Assembly: GCF_007097205.2 (NCBI RefSeq)
Contig: NZ_VJYK02000004.1
Span: 1 to 53,159 of the forward strand
Source: Streptomyces alkaliterrae
GTDB taxonomy: Bacteria > Actinomycetota > Actinomycetes > Streptomycetales > Streptomycetaceae
DNA: 53,159 nt
Direction: 5' to 3'
This document shows positions 16,884 to 42,592 of this stretch, piece by piece; positions within the stretch are counted from its first letter, which is position 1; the number at the start of each line of letters is the position of its first letter. Position numbers and translations under genes: made by a program. The notes beneath the pieces are model-generated. The model ran no database searches and had not been told where the DNA came from. It saw only the letters and a program-made list of their open reading frames with translations.

Positions 16884-17085
16884 GATCAATCTCCTGAAGT
16901 TCGGTCACGTCGGGGGCAGGCGAGGTCCGTTTTGCGCTTCGCACCGACCCGAAGGCGACGATCCGACCCGGCAGGACCTTGTCGAGTGTCGCAACGGCTT
17001 ACGAGGACCGGCCTCGGCGAGACGGACACGTGACGACCGGAACCTAGTCGTGGAGCGAGGTTCCGTGGGACTGGGACAACTGAGG

Positions 17086-17114
17086 TTGAAGTGGCCGACA
17101 CCGTGGGATAGGCG
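17086..17114 (+). promoter_or_regulatory. Candidate promoter of the histidine kinase gene
   Basis: TTGAAG (17086-17091) and TAGGCG (17109-17114) are 17 bases apart, 115 bases ahead of the GTG start. This fits the streptomycete housekeeping pattern loosely. Confidence 0.35.
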
Positions 17115-17228
17115 GGAGAGGGGGCCGACGCGGGAAACGAAGTCGGCGGTCGGACCTCCTGTGCTGCCGGCGGTTGCGGTGGCCGACTACCGTAGGGGTG
17201 ATCGCCTACGAACGCTGCGGAGGACCGG

Positions 17229-18971
17229 GTGAGCAACGGTAACGGCGGTGGGGCGTCCGAGCACCTGCCGCGACTACAGCTGGACCAGCTGCTGGAGGAG
17301 TTGCAGGCCCGCATCGACGCCGTGCGCGGGGCGCGCGACCGGGTGCACAGCCTGCTGGAGGCCGTCCTCGCCATCGGCAGCGAACTGGACCTGCCGCACG
17401 TGCTCCGCCGCATCGTGGAGGCCGCGACCGTGCTCGTCGACGCCGAGTACGGCGCGCTGGGCGTGATCGGCGAGGACGGCAAGCTGTCGCAGTTCATTCC
17501 CGTCGGCCTGACCGAGGAGCAGATCAAGGCCATCGGGCCGCTGCCCGCGGGGCACGGGCTGCTCGGCGAGTTGATCAAGCACCCGGAGCCGCTGCGGCTG
17601 CCGTCGCTGGCCGACCACCCCGCCTCCAGCGGCTTCCCGCCGCACCACCCGCCGATGCGGACGTTCCTCGGGGCGCCGATCCGCATCCGCGGTGAGGTCT
17701 TCGGCAACCTGTACCTGACCGAGAAGCGGCACGGGCAGGAGTTCGACAGCGAGGACGAGACCGTCCTGGAGACGCTCGCGGTCGCGGCGGGCGTCGCGGT
17801 GGAGAACGCCCGGCTCTACCAGCAGGCCCGGGCGCGCGAGCAGTGGCTGGAGGCGAACGCGGAGATCACCGCCAGCCTGCTGTCCGGTACGGCCGAATCG
17901 GACGTGTTGCGACTGATCGTCGACCACGCGCGGCGCATCCTCGGCGCCGACCTCGGCCTGCTGGCCGTGCCGGTGCCCGACGGGTCCGGTGCGCTGCGGA
18001 CCTCGCTCGCGGTCGGCAGCGGCGCCGAGCGCCACCACGGGCTGTTGGTGCCGCGTGAGGGTTCCTTCGTCGGCGCGGCGGTGGCCGCCGGGGAGCCGCT
18101 GACCAGCCCGGACATCTCCAACGATCCGCGCATCACGGCGGGGCCGCCGCGCTGGGCGGGCATGGGCCCGGCGGTGGCGGTGCCGATGCGCACCCGGGAG
18201 GGCGTGCGCGGCGTGCTGGTGCTGGCCCGCGCGGACAAGCTCTCGCCGTTCACCGATGCCGAGACCGCGCCGCTGCTCTCCTACGCCGGGCAGGCGGCCC
18301 TTGCCATGGAGCTGGCCGACCGGCGGCGCGACGCCGAGCAGATCACCCTGCTCGAGGACCGCGACCGCATCGCCCGGGACCTGCACGACCTGGCCATCCA
18401 GCGACTGTTCGCGACCGGGATCTCGTTGCAGAGCGCCGTGCGCTTCGTGGAGCACCCGCAGGCCCAGGAACGGCTGCTGCGGGCCGTGGACGACCTGGAC
18501 GAGACGACGCGGATCATCCGGACGACGATCTTCGGCCTGCGCAGCCGGGACAGTTCCGCGATCGGAAACGGGTTGCGGGTGCGTATCGCGAAGGAGGTGG
18601 AGAAGTCCGTGCAGGCGCTCGGCTTCACCCCGTCGCTGCGCACCGAGGGGCTGATCGACACGGACGTGCCGCCGGCGATCGGCGACGACGTGGTCGCGGT
18701 GCTCGCCGAGGCGCTGACCAACGTGGCACGGCACGCCCGCGCCGGGCGGGCGGAGGTGGCGCTGGAGGTCGGCGGCGGCCGGGTGGTGCTGACCGTGCGG
18801 GACGACGGTGTGGGGCTGCCGGAGGGGGAAGGCCGCCGGAGCGGACTGCGGAACCTGGCGGAGCGCGCCCGTCGGCGGGGCGGCGAGTTCACCGCCGAGA
18901 GGTTGACGGACGGCGGTACGCGGCTGGTGTGGTCGGCGCCGCTCAGCCCGCCGGCGCCGAACGGGGAGTGA
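17229..18971 (+). CDS. GAF-GAF sensor histidine kinase, DevS/DosS-like
   Basis: A 580-residue cytoplasmic sensor kinase. Two GAF domains (about residues 50-205 and 215-370) precede a HisKA_3 dimerisation region with the phospho-acceptor His in RIARDLHDLAIQRLF and a HATPase_c domain (ALTNVARHARAG N-box, VRDDGVGLPEG). No transmembrane helix is seen. The layout matches DevS/DosS-type sensors, which bind haem or small ligands in GAF1; I cannot identify a haem ligand with confidence. The GTG start follows GGAGGACCGG. No response regulator gene is adjacent, so it is an orphan kinase or pairs with a regulator elsewhere. Link to the biosynthetic cluster is unproven. Confidence 0.9.
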   Translation: MSNGNGGGASEHLPRLQLDQLLEELQARIDAVRGARDRVHSLLEAVLAIGSELDLPHVLRRIVEAATVLVDAEYGALGVIGEDGKLSQFIPVGLTEEQIKAIGPLPAGHGLLGELIKHPEPLRLPSLADHPASSGFPPHHPPMRTFLGAPIRIRGEVFGNLYLTEKRHGQEFDSEDETVLETLAVAAGVAVENARLYQQARAREQWLEANAEITASLLSGTAESDVLRLIVDHARRILGADLGLLAVPVPDGSGALRTSLAVGSGAERHHGLLVPREGSFVGAAVAAGEPLTSPDISNDPRITAGPPRWAGMGPAVAVPMRTREGVRGVLVLARADKLSPFTDAETAPLLSYAGQAALAMELADRRRDAEQITLLEDRDRIARDLHDLAIQRLFATGISLQSAVRFVEHPQAQERLLRAVDDLDETTRIIRTTIFGLRSRDSSAIGNGLRVRIAKEVEKSVQALGFTPSLRTEGLIDTDVPPAIGDDVVAVLAEALTNVARHARAGRAEVALEVGGGRVVLTVRDDGVGLPEGEGRRSGLRNLAERARRRGGEFTAERLTDGGTRLVWSAPLSPPAPNGE

Positions 18972-19045
18972 CGGGCGCGGGGGTGGTGTCGCGCGCGTGG
19001 GTGGTGTCGCGCGGGGTGGCAGGGTCGTGCGGGGTCGAGGGGTGA

Positions 19046-19068
19046 CGGGTCGGCCGGTGGCCGACCCG
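19046..19068 (+). terminator. Terminator after the histidine kinase gene
   Basis: CGGGTCGGCC (19046-19055) and GGCCGACCCG (19059-19068) form a perfect 10-bp stem with a GGT loop, 75 bases after the stop codon. It separates the kinase from the NRPS operon. Confidence 0.7.
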
Positions 19069-19177
19069 GGTGTGTGGTTTCCGGTTCCCGGTGGGTGGTG
19101 TGGTGTCCGGGACCGGCGTGTGGTGTGCGGTGATTTCGGCCTGTTGAACAGGCCCTGACAGTTGAGCGGTTGACCGC

Positions 19178-19190
19178 TGGCATCTTCCTG
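19178..19190 (+). promoter_or_regulatory. Cluster motif copy 1 (NRPS operon)
   Basis: TGGCATCTTCCTG, one mismatch to the consensus TGGCAGCTTCCTG. Twenty-two bases on (start to start) lies TTGCCC (19200), a -35-like hexamer, with a poor -10 candidate TTTCAT (19224) 18 bases further. It is 203 bases upstream of the NRPS start. Confidence 0.5.
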
Positions 19191-19392
19191 CATCGCGCCT
19201 TGCCCCGCACAGGAGCGGCGCACTTTCATGAATACGGAAGATTTGATCACGCCACGCGAATCCGCGCGTCTCCACCCGAATCCCTCGGTCGCCTCCCGGT
19301 TCGCCCTGGGCGTGTGACGTCCGGTCGAAGCCGAGAGGTCATGAGCGCTGACCACGCTGCTGCCCGACCAACCAGTCGAGAGTAGAGAGCAC

Positions 19393-37834
<18,442 letters not shown>

Positions 37835-37838
<4 letters not shown>

Positions 37839-38518
37839 CCGACAAGCGCGCCGGAACACCACACGGCGACGGGCCGCACGGCGAAGGGCCGGGCGCCGAC
37901 GGGCCGTCCGACGGCGGGCCGGCTACCGGAGGGCCGGCTGGCGGAGGACCGGCTGGCGGCGGGCCGTCCGCACTGGACGGCGTCATCCCCACCTGGGACC
38001 GCCGGGAGCGCCATCGACTCCCGGTGTCGGCCGACGCGGGCACGGTGATACGCGCGGCCGAGGAGTTGACCTGGGGCGAGGTGCCGAGCTTCCGCCGCAC
38101 GATGGCGGCGGCGGGCATGGGGCGGGTCCGGTTCTCCCGGGAGCGCCCGGTGCTGAGCATGTTCCTGGACAACGGGTTCCGGATGCTGCACAGGTCCGAG
38201 GACCAGCTGGTGGTCGGCGGCATCGAGCGGATCTCCCGCAAGCAGCCGATCGTGGCCATGGGGGAGGAGCCGGCGGCCGAGTTCCGGGACTTCGAGGCGC
38301 CCTCGCACATCCTCATCGCCTTCGACTTCCGCTACGCCGACGGGGTGTTGACGACGGAGACCCGGGTGCGCTGCACCGACGCCAAGGCCCGTCGGCTCTT
38401 CGGGGCGTACTGGTTTGTCATCCGGCCGGGCAGCGGCGCGATCCGCCACATCTGGCTGCGCGGCATCCGCCGCCGCGTCCTACGCGGCCAGGACGGCCTG
38501 CAGTCCGGCGCACGTTGA
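37835..38518 (+). CDS. SRPBCC-like protein of unknown function
   Basis: A 227-residue protein whose ATG overlaps the NRPS 2 stop (ATGA). The first 48 residues are a disordered Gly/Pro repeat ([18 protein letters not shown]). The rest resembles a family of actinobacterial START/SRPBCC-fold proteins: [56 protein letters not shown] and [19 protein letters not shown] folds bind hydrophobic ligands and include polyketide cyclases, but most members of this subgroup are uncharacterised. Coupling to the NRPS suggests a role in product handling. Family assignment is by pattern only. Confidence 0.6.
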
Positions 38519-38523
38519 GCGGT

Positions 38524-38536
38524 TGGCAGCTTCAGG
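38524..38536 (+). promoter_or_regulatory. Cluster motif copy 2
   Basis: TGGCAGCTTCAGG lies six bases after the SRPBCC-like gene stop. It has no -35/-10 pair behind it and may be a distal site for the regulator promoter. Confidence 0.4.
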
Positions 38537-38629
38537 ACACGGAAGGAGGCGTGAGCGGCCGGGGATTGTGACGGGGTGGGGACCGAAAATGCGAGTTGGT
38601 TGCCGGAGGAGACGATTCCGCGACGTTGG

Positions 38630-38642
38630 GGACAGCTTCCTG
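38630..38642 (+). promoter_or_regulatory. Cluster motif copy 3
   Basis: GGACAGCTTCCTG, followed directly by a second half-site: CTTCCTGACG then CTTCCGGGCG, a 10-bp direct repeat, and then GGCTAATTGG, which might serve as a -10 element. Confidence 0.45.
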
Positions 38643-38899
38643 ACGCTTCCGGGCGGCTAATTGGACAACTTGTCGACTGTCGCGAGGAGTGGGCGGAAGT
38701 TATCCACAGGTCCGGAGGTGCCAACGTTGACTGGTTTGCGGCCAGCGAACTAATGTCGGCGTCACCGCCTCGCGACGCAGCGAGTTGCCGTGCGGGGGCA
38801 TACGTGGCTCCGGTCGTGGTTCACCGCGACACGGCCGGTCTTCCACATCGTTTCCCGGGTGTCACGTCGAAATGTTGATCGCTCAATTATCGGAGAAGG

Positions 38900-38912
38900 T
38901 GGCAGCTTCCCA
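38900..38912 (+). promoter_or_regulatory. Cluster motif copy 4 (regulator promoter)
   Basis: TGGCAGCTTCCCA is 67 bases upstream of the first regulator start, suggesting autoregulation of the regulator pair. Confidence 0.45.
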
Positions 38913-38979
38913 CGCACGAGCGGTATTCCGACACCGGCACTCTGGATTCTCGTTTCACATGTAGGGCTCAGGGGGAATT

Positions 38980-40050
38980 GTGATCAACGCAATGAGTGCT
39001 TCCGTGTGGCCGCCGCGCGACCCGGGAGGAGGCGGGCGCCACGCCCGTACCCGGGCGGGCGTGGTCGAGTCGGCCGCGACGGCCCAGGTGGGATGGCCGG
39101 ACCGGACACCGTCCGACCTGGCGGCCGACGTCCCGGAAACCCCAACGGACGTCCCCGACGTCCCCGACGAGGGGGCGGCGTCCGCCGACCGGATGGAGCG
39201 CGCCCTTCTCCAGGCCCGCGAGCTGATCGACTCGACGATGTCCCTGCACCGGGACCGCCCGGCGCGGGACGCCCTGGTGATACGGGCCGACGACGCGGAG
39301 GCCGGCGCCACCGTGGCCAGACTCCTCGGCCGCGCCCGGCACTCGATCTCCGCCTCGCTGCCCGGCGACGGCGAGCAGTCGCAGACGGTGTTCGCCGCCC
39401 TCACCGGCCGCCGCCCCGAGCCGACCGGGAGGACCGCCGGCCCGCTCGCGGCGGGCTCCTCCCGCGGCGCCGACCGGGTTGTCGTCCAGGCGTCGCGGCG
39501 GGCCCGCACGCCGGAGGCCGGCGGCGTGGTGGTGCGCCTGCTGTGCACACCGCGCGCGCTGAGCGCCGGCGTGCCCAGCGCCGCCGCGCTGCGGGCCGCC
39601 CGCTGCGAGATCCGGGTGGTGGACAGCGAGTTGCGCGAGGCGCTGATCGTCGACGGCCGGGTGGCGCTCATCCAGTCCGGCCCCGAGCACTCCGACAGCG
39701 CGGCGATCATCAAGGACACGGCGTCGGTGCGGGCGCTCGACCTGCTCTTCGCCGGATCCTGGGCCAACGCCCGCCCGCTCGCCGAGCATCTTCGGCTGAG
39801 CGAACGGCTGTTGCGCACCCCTTCCGCCCAGCGGGTGCTGGAGCGGCTGCGCGAGGGCCACACGGACGACGTCGCCGCCCGAGAGCTCCAGGTCTCGTTG
39901 CGCACGTACCGGCGCTACGTCGCCGCCGTGATGAAGGAACTGGGCGTCAGCTCCCGGTTCCAGGCCGGAGTGCGCGCGGTCGAGCTCGGGCTGCTCCCCC
40001 GCCGGGGGACGGTGGCCGGTGCCGGGCTGAGCGGAGTGGGGAGAGCGTGA
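38980..40050 (+). CDS. LuxR-family regulator 1
   Basis: A 356-residue transcription factor, likely pathway-specific. The first 70 residues are low-complexity (PDVPETPTDVPDVPDE-like). The middle (about 90-280) resembles the TrmB/phospholipase D-like sensor domain found in many streptomycete LuxR proteins: a helix-strand unit around RDALVIRADDAEAG, then VVVRLLCTPRAL and REALIVDGRVALI. A C-terminal GerE-type helix-turn-helix (287-345) contains TDDVAARELQVSLRTYRRYV and SSRFQAGVRAVELGLL. The GTG start has CAGGGGGAATT upstream. It is coupled to a close paralogue (GTGA overlap). Confidence 0.88.
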   Translation: MINAMSASVWPPRDPGGGGRHARTRAGVVESAATAQVGWPDRTPSDLAADVPETPTDVPDVPDEGAASADRMERALLQARELIDSTMSLHRDRPARDALVIRADDAEAGATVARLLGRARHSISASLPGDGEQSQTVFAALTGRRPEPTGRTAGPLAAGSSRGADRVVVQASRRARTPEAGGVVVRLLCTPRALSAGVPSAAALRAARCEIRVVDSELREALIVDGRVALIQSGPEHSDSAAIIKDTASVRALDLLFAGSWANARPLAEHLRLSERLLRTPSAQRVLERLREGHTDDVAARELQVSLRTYRRYVAAVMKELGVSSRFQAGVRAVELGLLPRRGTVAGAGLSGVGRA

Positions 40051-40913
40051 ACGAGGCCATCGGGTCGGGTCCGGCGGCGGACGGCGAGCTGCCCAGCGCG
40101 CATCCGCAGCCGCAGGAGTTCGGCGACGACGTCGAGGCGGCGCTGCTCGCCGCACGGCAGCTGATCGAGGCGACCGTCGCCAAGCACCGCCATCGCAAGG
40201 TCCAGGACTCCCTCATCACGGCCGTCGGCGCGGCGCGGGAGGACGTCATGGACGCCTCGCTGCGCCTGGTGGGCGCCGCCCGCCGGACGATAGACGTCGT
40301 ACTCGCCGACGCCGAGTACGTCGATGTGGTGCGGGCTGCGGGCGCGCTGCTGGTCGCCGAGAAGCCCGCCGTCCGGGTGCGGCTGCTCTGCACCAAGGCC
40401 GTGCTCGACATGGGCCTGATCCACCGCTCCCTGCTGGCCCACCCGGCCACCGAGGTCAGGGTGGCGCGGGTGTCGATGCTCCAGGCGATGCTCGTCGACG
40501 ACGAGGTCGCCATGGTCACCGCGCCCTCCGCCGTCGGCCGGCAGGTGTCGGTGATCAGGGCGGAGACGGTCATCAGCACGCTCGGCACGCTCTTCGAGGG
40601 GCTGTGGCGGCACGCGGTGGCGGTCGAGGACCGCGTCGACTTCGGCGACCGGAACCGGGCCAGGACCTCCCGCCGCATCCTGGAGTGCCTGCAGGCCGGC
40701 GTCACCGACGAGGTCGCGGCCCGTGAACTGTCGGTCTCCGTCCGGACGTACCGGCGGCACGTCGCGGAGATCATGACGCTGCTGGGTGCCAGCTCCCGCT
40801 TCCAGGCGGGAGTGCGCGCCGCCGAGCTCGGCCTGTTACCCGCCGCGTCCGCCGCGGGCCGCCGCCCGGTCGGCGCCGAGGCACCCGCCGCCCCCGGAGC
40901 TCCTGGAGCCTGA
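40047..40913 (+). CDS. LuxR-family regulator 2, with a TTA codon
   Basis: A 288-residue paralogue of the preceding regulator, GTG start overlapping its stop by 4 bases. The sensor-like part (about 30-195) includes DSLITAVGAAREDVMDASL and VRVRLLCTKAVLDMGLIHRS; the GerE-type helix-turn-helix (209-270) has TDEVAARELSVSVRTYRRHV and SSRFQAGVRAAELGLL. Codon 264 (40836-40838) is TTA, which in Streptomyces needs the bldA tRNA, so production of this regulator is probably developmentally controlled. The corresponding codon in regulator 1 is a CTN leucine codon. Upstream frame extension is not used. Confidence 0.87.
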   Translation: MNEAIGSGPAADGELPSAHPQPQEFGDDVEAALLAARQLIEATVAKHRHRKVQDSLITAVGAAREDVMDASLRLVGAARRTIDVVLADAEYVDVVRAAGALLVAEKPAVRVRLLCTKAVLDMGLIHRSLLAHPATEVRVARVSMLQAMLVDDEVAMVTAPSAVGRQVSVIRAETVISTLGTLFEGLWRHAVAVEDRVDFGDRNRARTSRRILECLQAGVTDEVAARELSVSVRTYRRHVAEIMTLLGASSRFQAGVRAAELGLLPAASAAGRRPVGAEAPAAPGAPGA

Positions 40914-41008
40914 CGGGTCGCCGGCCACCGTTCCGCACCTCCCCGGGTCTGCCCGGATCTGCCCTGGAGCCTTACCTGCCGCCGAAAAAGGCGCCGGGCG
41001 AGCGGAGT

Positions 41009-41021
41009 TGGCAGCTTCCTG
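41009..41021 (+). promoter_or_regulatory. Cluster motif copy 5 (malonyltransferase promoter)
   Basis: TGGCAGCTTCCTG, a perfect consensus copy. It is also the left half of the palindrome AGCTTCCTGAAGCT (41013-41026), and TTGCCC begins 21 bases after its first base. Confidence 0.55.
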
Positions 41022-41029
41022 AAGCTTGC

Positions 41030-41059
41030 TTGCCCGCCCGGGTCGCCGGCGGCTAGACA
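41030..41059 (+). promoter_or_regulatory. Candidate promoter of the polyketide genes
   Basis: TTGCCC (41030-41035) and TAGACA (41054-41059) are 18 bases apart and immediately downstream of motif copy 5. This is the same arrangement as at motif copy 6. Confidence 0.45.
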
Positions 41060-41130
41060 GGGCCGGGGGCGGGCCCACCGGGCCGGCCCCCGCTTCCGAG
41101 CGCGGCTACCAGGGGGAAGGTGCGGGAGAG

Positions 41131-42051
41131 ATGAGCGCGGCGCCGATCGGTCTGGTGTTCCCGGGGCAGGGGACCCAGCGTGAGTCCATGGGAGAGCCCT
41201 GGCGGGAGAGCCCCGCCTGGCCCCTCGTCGACCAGGTCTCCGAGCACTCCTCGGTGGACGTCGAGGAGCTGTTGCTCCGCACCCCGGGTGAGCGGCTGCG
41301 CCGCACCGATCTCGCCCAACTGGCCGTCTACACGGTCTCACTGATGGCCTGGCGCGAGGCGGCGGACGCCGGTCTGCTGACGGGCGCGGTCGCCTGCGCC
41401 GGGCACAGCCTCGGCGAGTACACCGCGCTGACCGCCGCCGGCGTGCTGGACCTGCGGGACGGCGTCGCGCTGGTGACCGCCAGGGGGCGGGCCATGCGAC
41501 AGGCCGCCGAGGACCGGCCCGGCACGATGGGCGTGCTGGTCAGGGCCGGGCTGCCGGAGGCGGAGAAGCTGGTCGCCGAGGCGGCGGCCGAAGGGCACGG
41601 GCTGTGGGTGGCCAACATCAACGGGCCCGGTCAGGTGGTGGTCTCCGGTGGTGAGGAGGCCGTCGGCTTCGCCGAGCGCCGGGCGCCGGACCTCGGCGCG
41701 AAGCTGATCCGGGTACCGGTGGGCGGCGCGTTCCACTCCCCGTTCATGGCGCCGGCCGCCGAGGAACTGCGCGCCGCCGTGGTGCGCGCCTCGTTCGGGC
41801 CCGGCCGGATGCCGGTGGTGGCCAACGTCGACGGACGGCCGTACGACGGCTCCGGCGACTGGCCGGAACTGGTCACGCGCCAGCTGGTCTCGCCGGTGCG
41901 GTGGGAGGAGAGCGTGCACACGCTCACCGGGCGGCTGGGCTGTCGGCGGCTCGTCGAGCTGGGCCCGGGCCGGACCCTGGCCGGCCTCGTCCGCCGGATC
42001 ACCCCGGACGTCCCCGTCGACAGCTACGACGCGCCCGCTGCCCGTCCCTGA
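41131..42051 (+). CDS. Malonyl-CoA:ACP transacylase (FabD-like)
   Basis: A 306-residue discrete acyltransferase that should load malonyl units on the cluster's ACPs. Motifs: LVFPGQGTQ at the N-terminus, the nucleophile Ser93 in AGHSLGEY, and the catalytic His in GGAFHSPFM. The ATG at 41131 begins MSAAPIGLVFPGQG and has GGGAG just upstream; the frame is open 35 codons further but lacks homology there. Dedicated FabD homologues are not universal in type II systems, which often borrow the fatty-acid enzyme. It stands alone, 217 bases after the regulators and 228 bases before the first ACP. Confidence 0.94.
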   Translation: MSAAPIGLVFPGQGTQRESMGEPWRESPAWPLVDQVSEHSSVDVEELLLRTPGERLRRTDLAQLAVYTVSLMAWREAADAGLLTGAVACAGHSLGEYTALTAAGVLDLRDGVALVTARGRAMRQAAEDRPGTMGVLVRAGLPEAEKLVAEAAAEGHGLWVANINGPGQVVVSGGEEAVGFAERRAPDLGAKLIRVPVGGAFHSPFMAPAAEELRAAVVRASFGPGRMPVVANVDGRPYDGSGDWPELVTRQLVSPVRWEESVHTLTGRLGCRRLVELGPGRTLAGLVRRITPDVPVDSYDAPAARP

Positions 42052-42174
42052 ACCACCGCCTCACCACGGCTGTTTCCGCCCGGTTCCCGGGCGCGGCGAA
42101 GATGTCCCGGATCTGACGCGGCGAGTCCACGACAACGCCGGGAATTCCGTGCTCCCGCCGTCTCGGAAAGAGAG

Positions 42175-42187
42175 TGGCAGCTTGCTG
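42175..42187 (+). promoter_or_regulatory. Cluster motif copy 6 (ACP/KS operon)
   Basis: TGGCAGCTTGCTG, one mismatch to the consensus. CTTGCTGACG (42181) is repeated as CTTGCTGGCG (42196), and the second copy carries the -35-like TTGCTG. Confidence 0.5.
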
Positions 42188-42196
42188 ACGGACGCC

Positions 42197-42226
42197 TTGC
42201 TGGCGCTTCCGGCCATCGCTTACAAA
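42197..42226 (+). promoter_or_regulatory. Candidate promoter of the ACP-KS operon
   Basis: TTGCTG (42197-42202) and TACAAA (42221-42226, in CTTACAAATTT) are 18 bases apart, 54 bases before the ACP start. It is the best promoter-like pair in the cluster. Confidence 0.5.
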
Positions 42227-42279
42227 TTTCTCGGAACTACCGGGAATTGCCGCTGAGGCAATCTGTGAAAGGTAAGGCG

Positions 42280-42534
42280 ATGGCTGCCGAAACCCGCGAA
42301 GAGCGTCTTGAGGTCATCAAGGAGATTGTCTGCGACATTCTCGAGATCGAGGAGGACGAGGTCACCGAGACCAGCCTCTTCAAGGAGGACCACAGCGCCG
42401 ACTCGCTCCGCGCGATCGAGATTCTCGCGGCCCTCGAGAAGGAGTTCGGCTGCGTCATCAACCAGTCCGAGCTGCCGCGCATGGTGAACCTCAAGGGCGT
42501 GTACGAGGTCGTGTCGGAGTCGGCCGGCTGGTGA
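42280..42534 (+). CDS. Acyl carrier protein 1
   Basis: An 84-residue, acidic four-helix carrier. The phosphopantetheine Ser is in DHSADSLRAIEIL. The start MAAETREERLEVIKE at 42280 follows AAGG; upstream in-frame starts (GTG 42265 and an earlier one) would add 5-11 residues. The sequence resembles discrete ACPs of type II systems. It is first in the ketosynthase operon, 58 bases ahead of KS 1. Confidence 0.93.
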   Translation: MAAETREERLEVIKEIVCDILEIEEDEVTETSLFKEDHSADSLRAIEILAALEKEFGCVINQSELPRMVNLKGVYEVVSESAGW

Positions 42535-42592
42535 CGGTCCGGGCCGCCCGCGGGCGGCCGACCGGTCGGGACGGTGGACAGGGAGGGTTGGC

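Larger units (their letters stand above)
18972..19392 (+). other. Leader region of the biosynthetic cluster
   Basis: About 420 bases without a convincing gene. The first part is GT-rich with repeated GGTGGTGTCGCGCG units (from about 18982). A hairpin follows at 19046-19068, then a cluster-specific motif at 19178. The NRPS start at 19393 has only a weak GAGAG Shine-Dalgarno sequence. Confidence 0.6.
38519..38979 (+). other. Regulatory intergenic region, three motif copies
   Basis: These 461 bases separate the NRPS operon from the regulator pair. They hold three copies of the cluster motif, a perfect TTATCCACA 9-mer at 38700-38708, and lower GC than neighbouring genes (for example GCTCAATTATCGGAG near 38881). 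Small open frames here have no convincing start or family resemblance. Confidence 0.6.

Noticed and set aside
16404-18971. Inhibitor and histidine kinase as parts of the biosynthetic cluster
   Set aside because: They are separated from the NRPS by a hairpin terminator, lack the cluster motif, and have no evident biosynthetic role, so the cluster start is set at about 19.2 kb.
38576-38878. Possible 100-residue gene in the regulator leader
   Set aside because: No Shine-Dalgarno site, no recognisable domain, and it covers the motif copies and lower-GC regulatory sequence.
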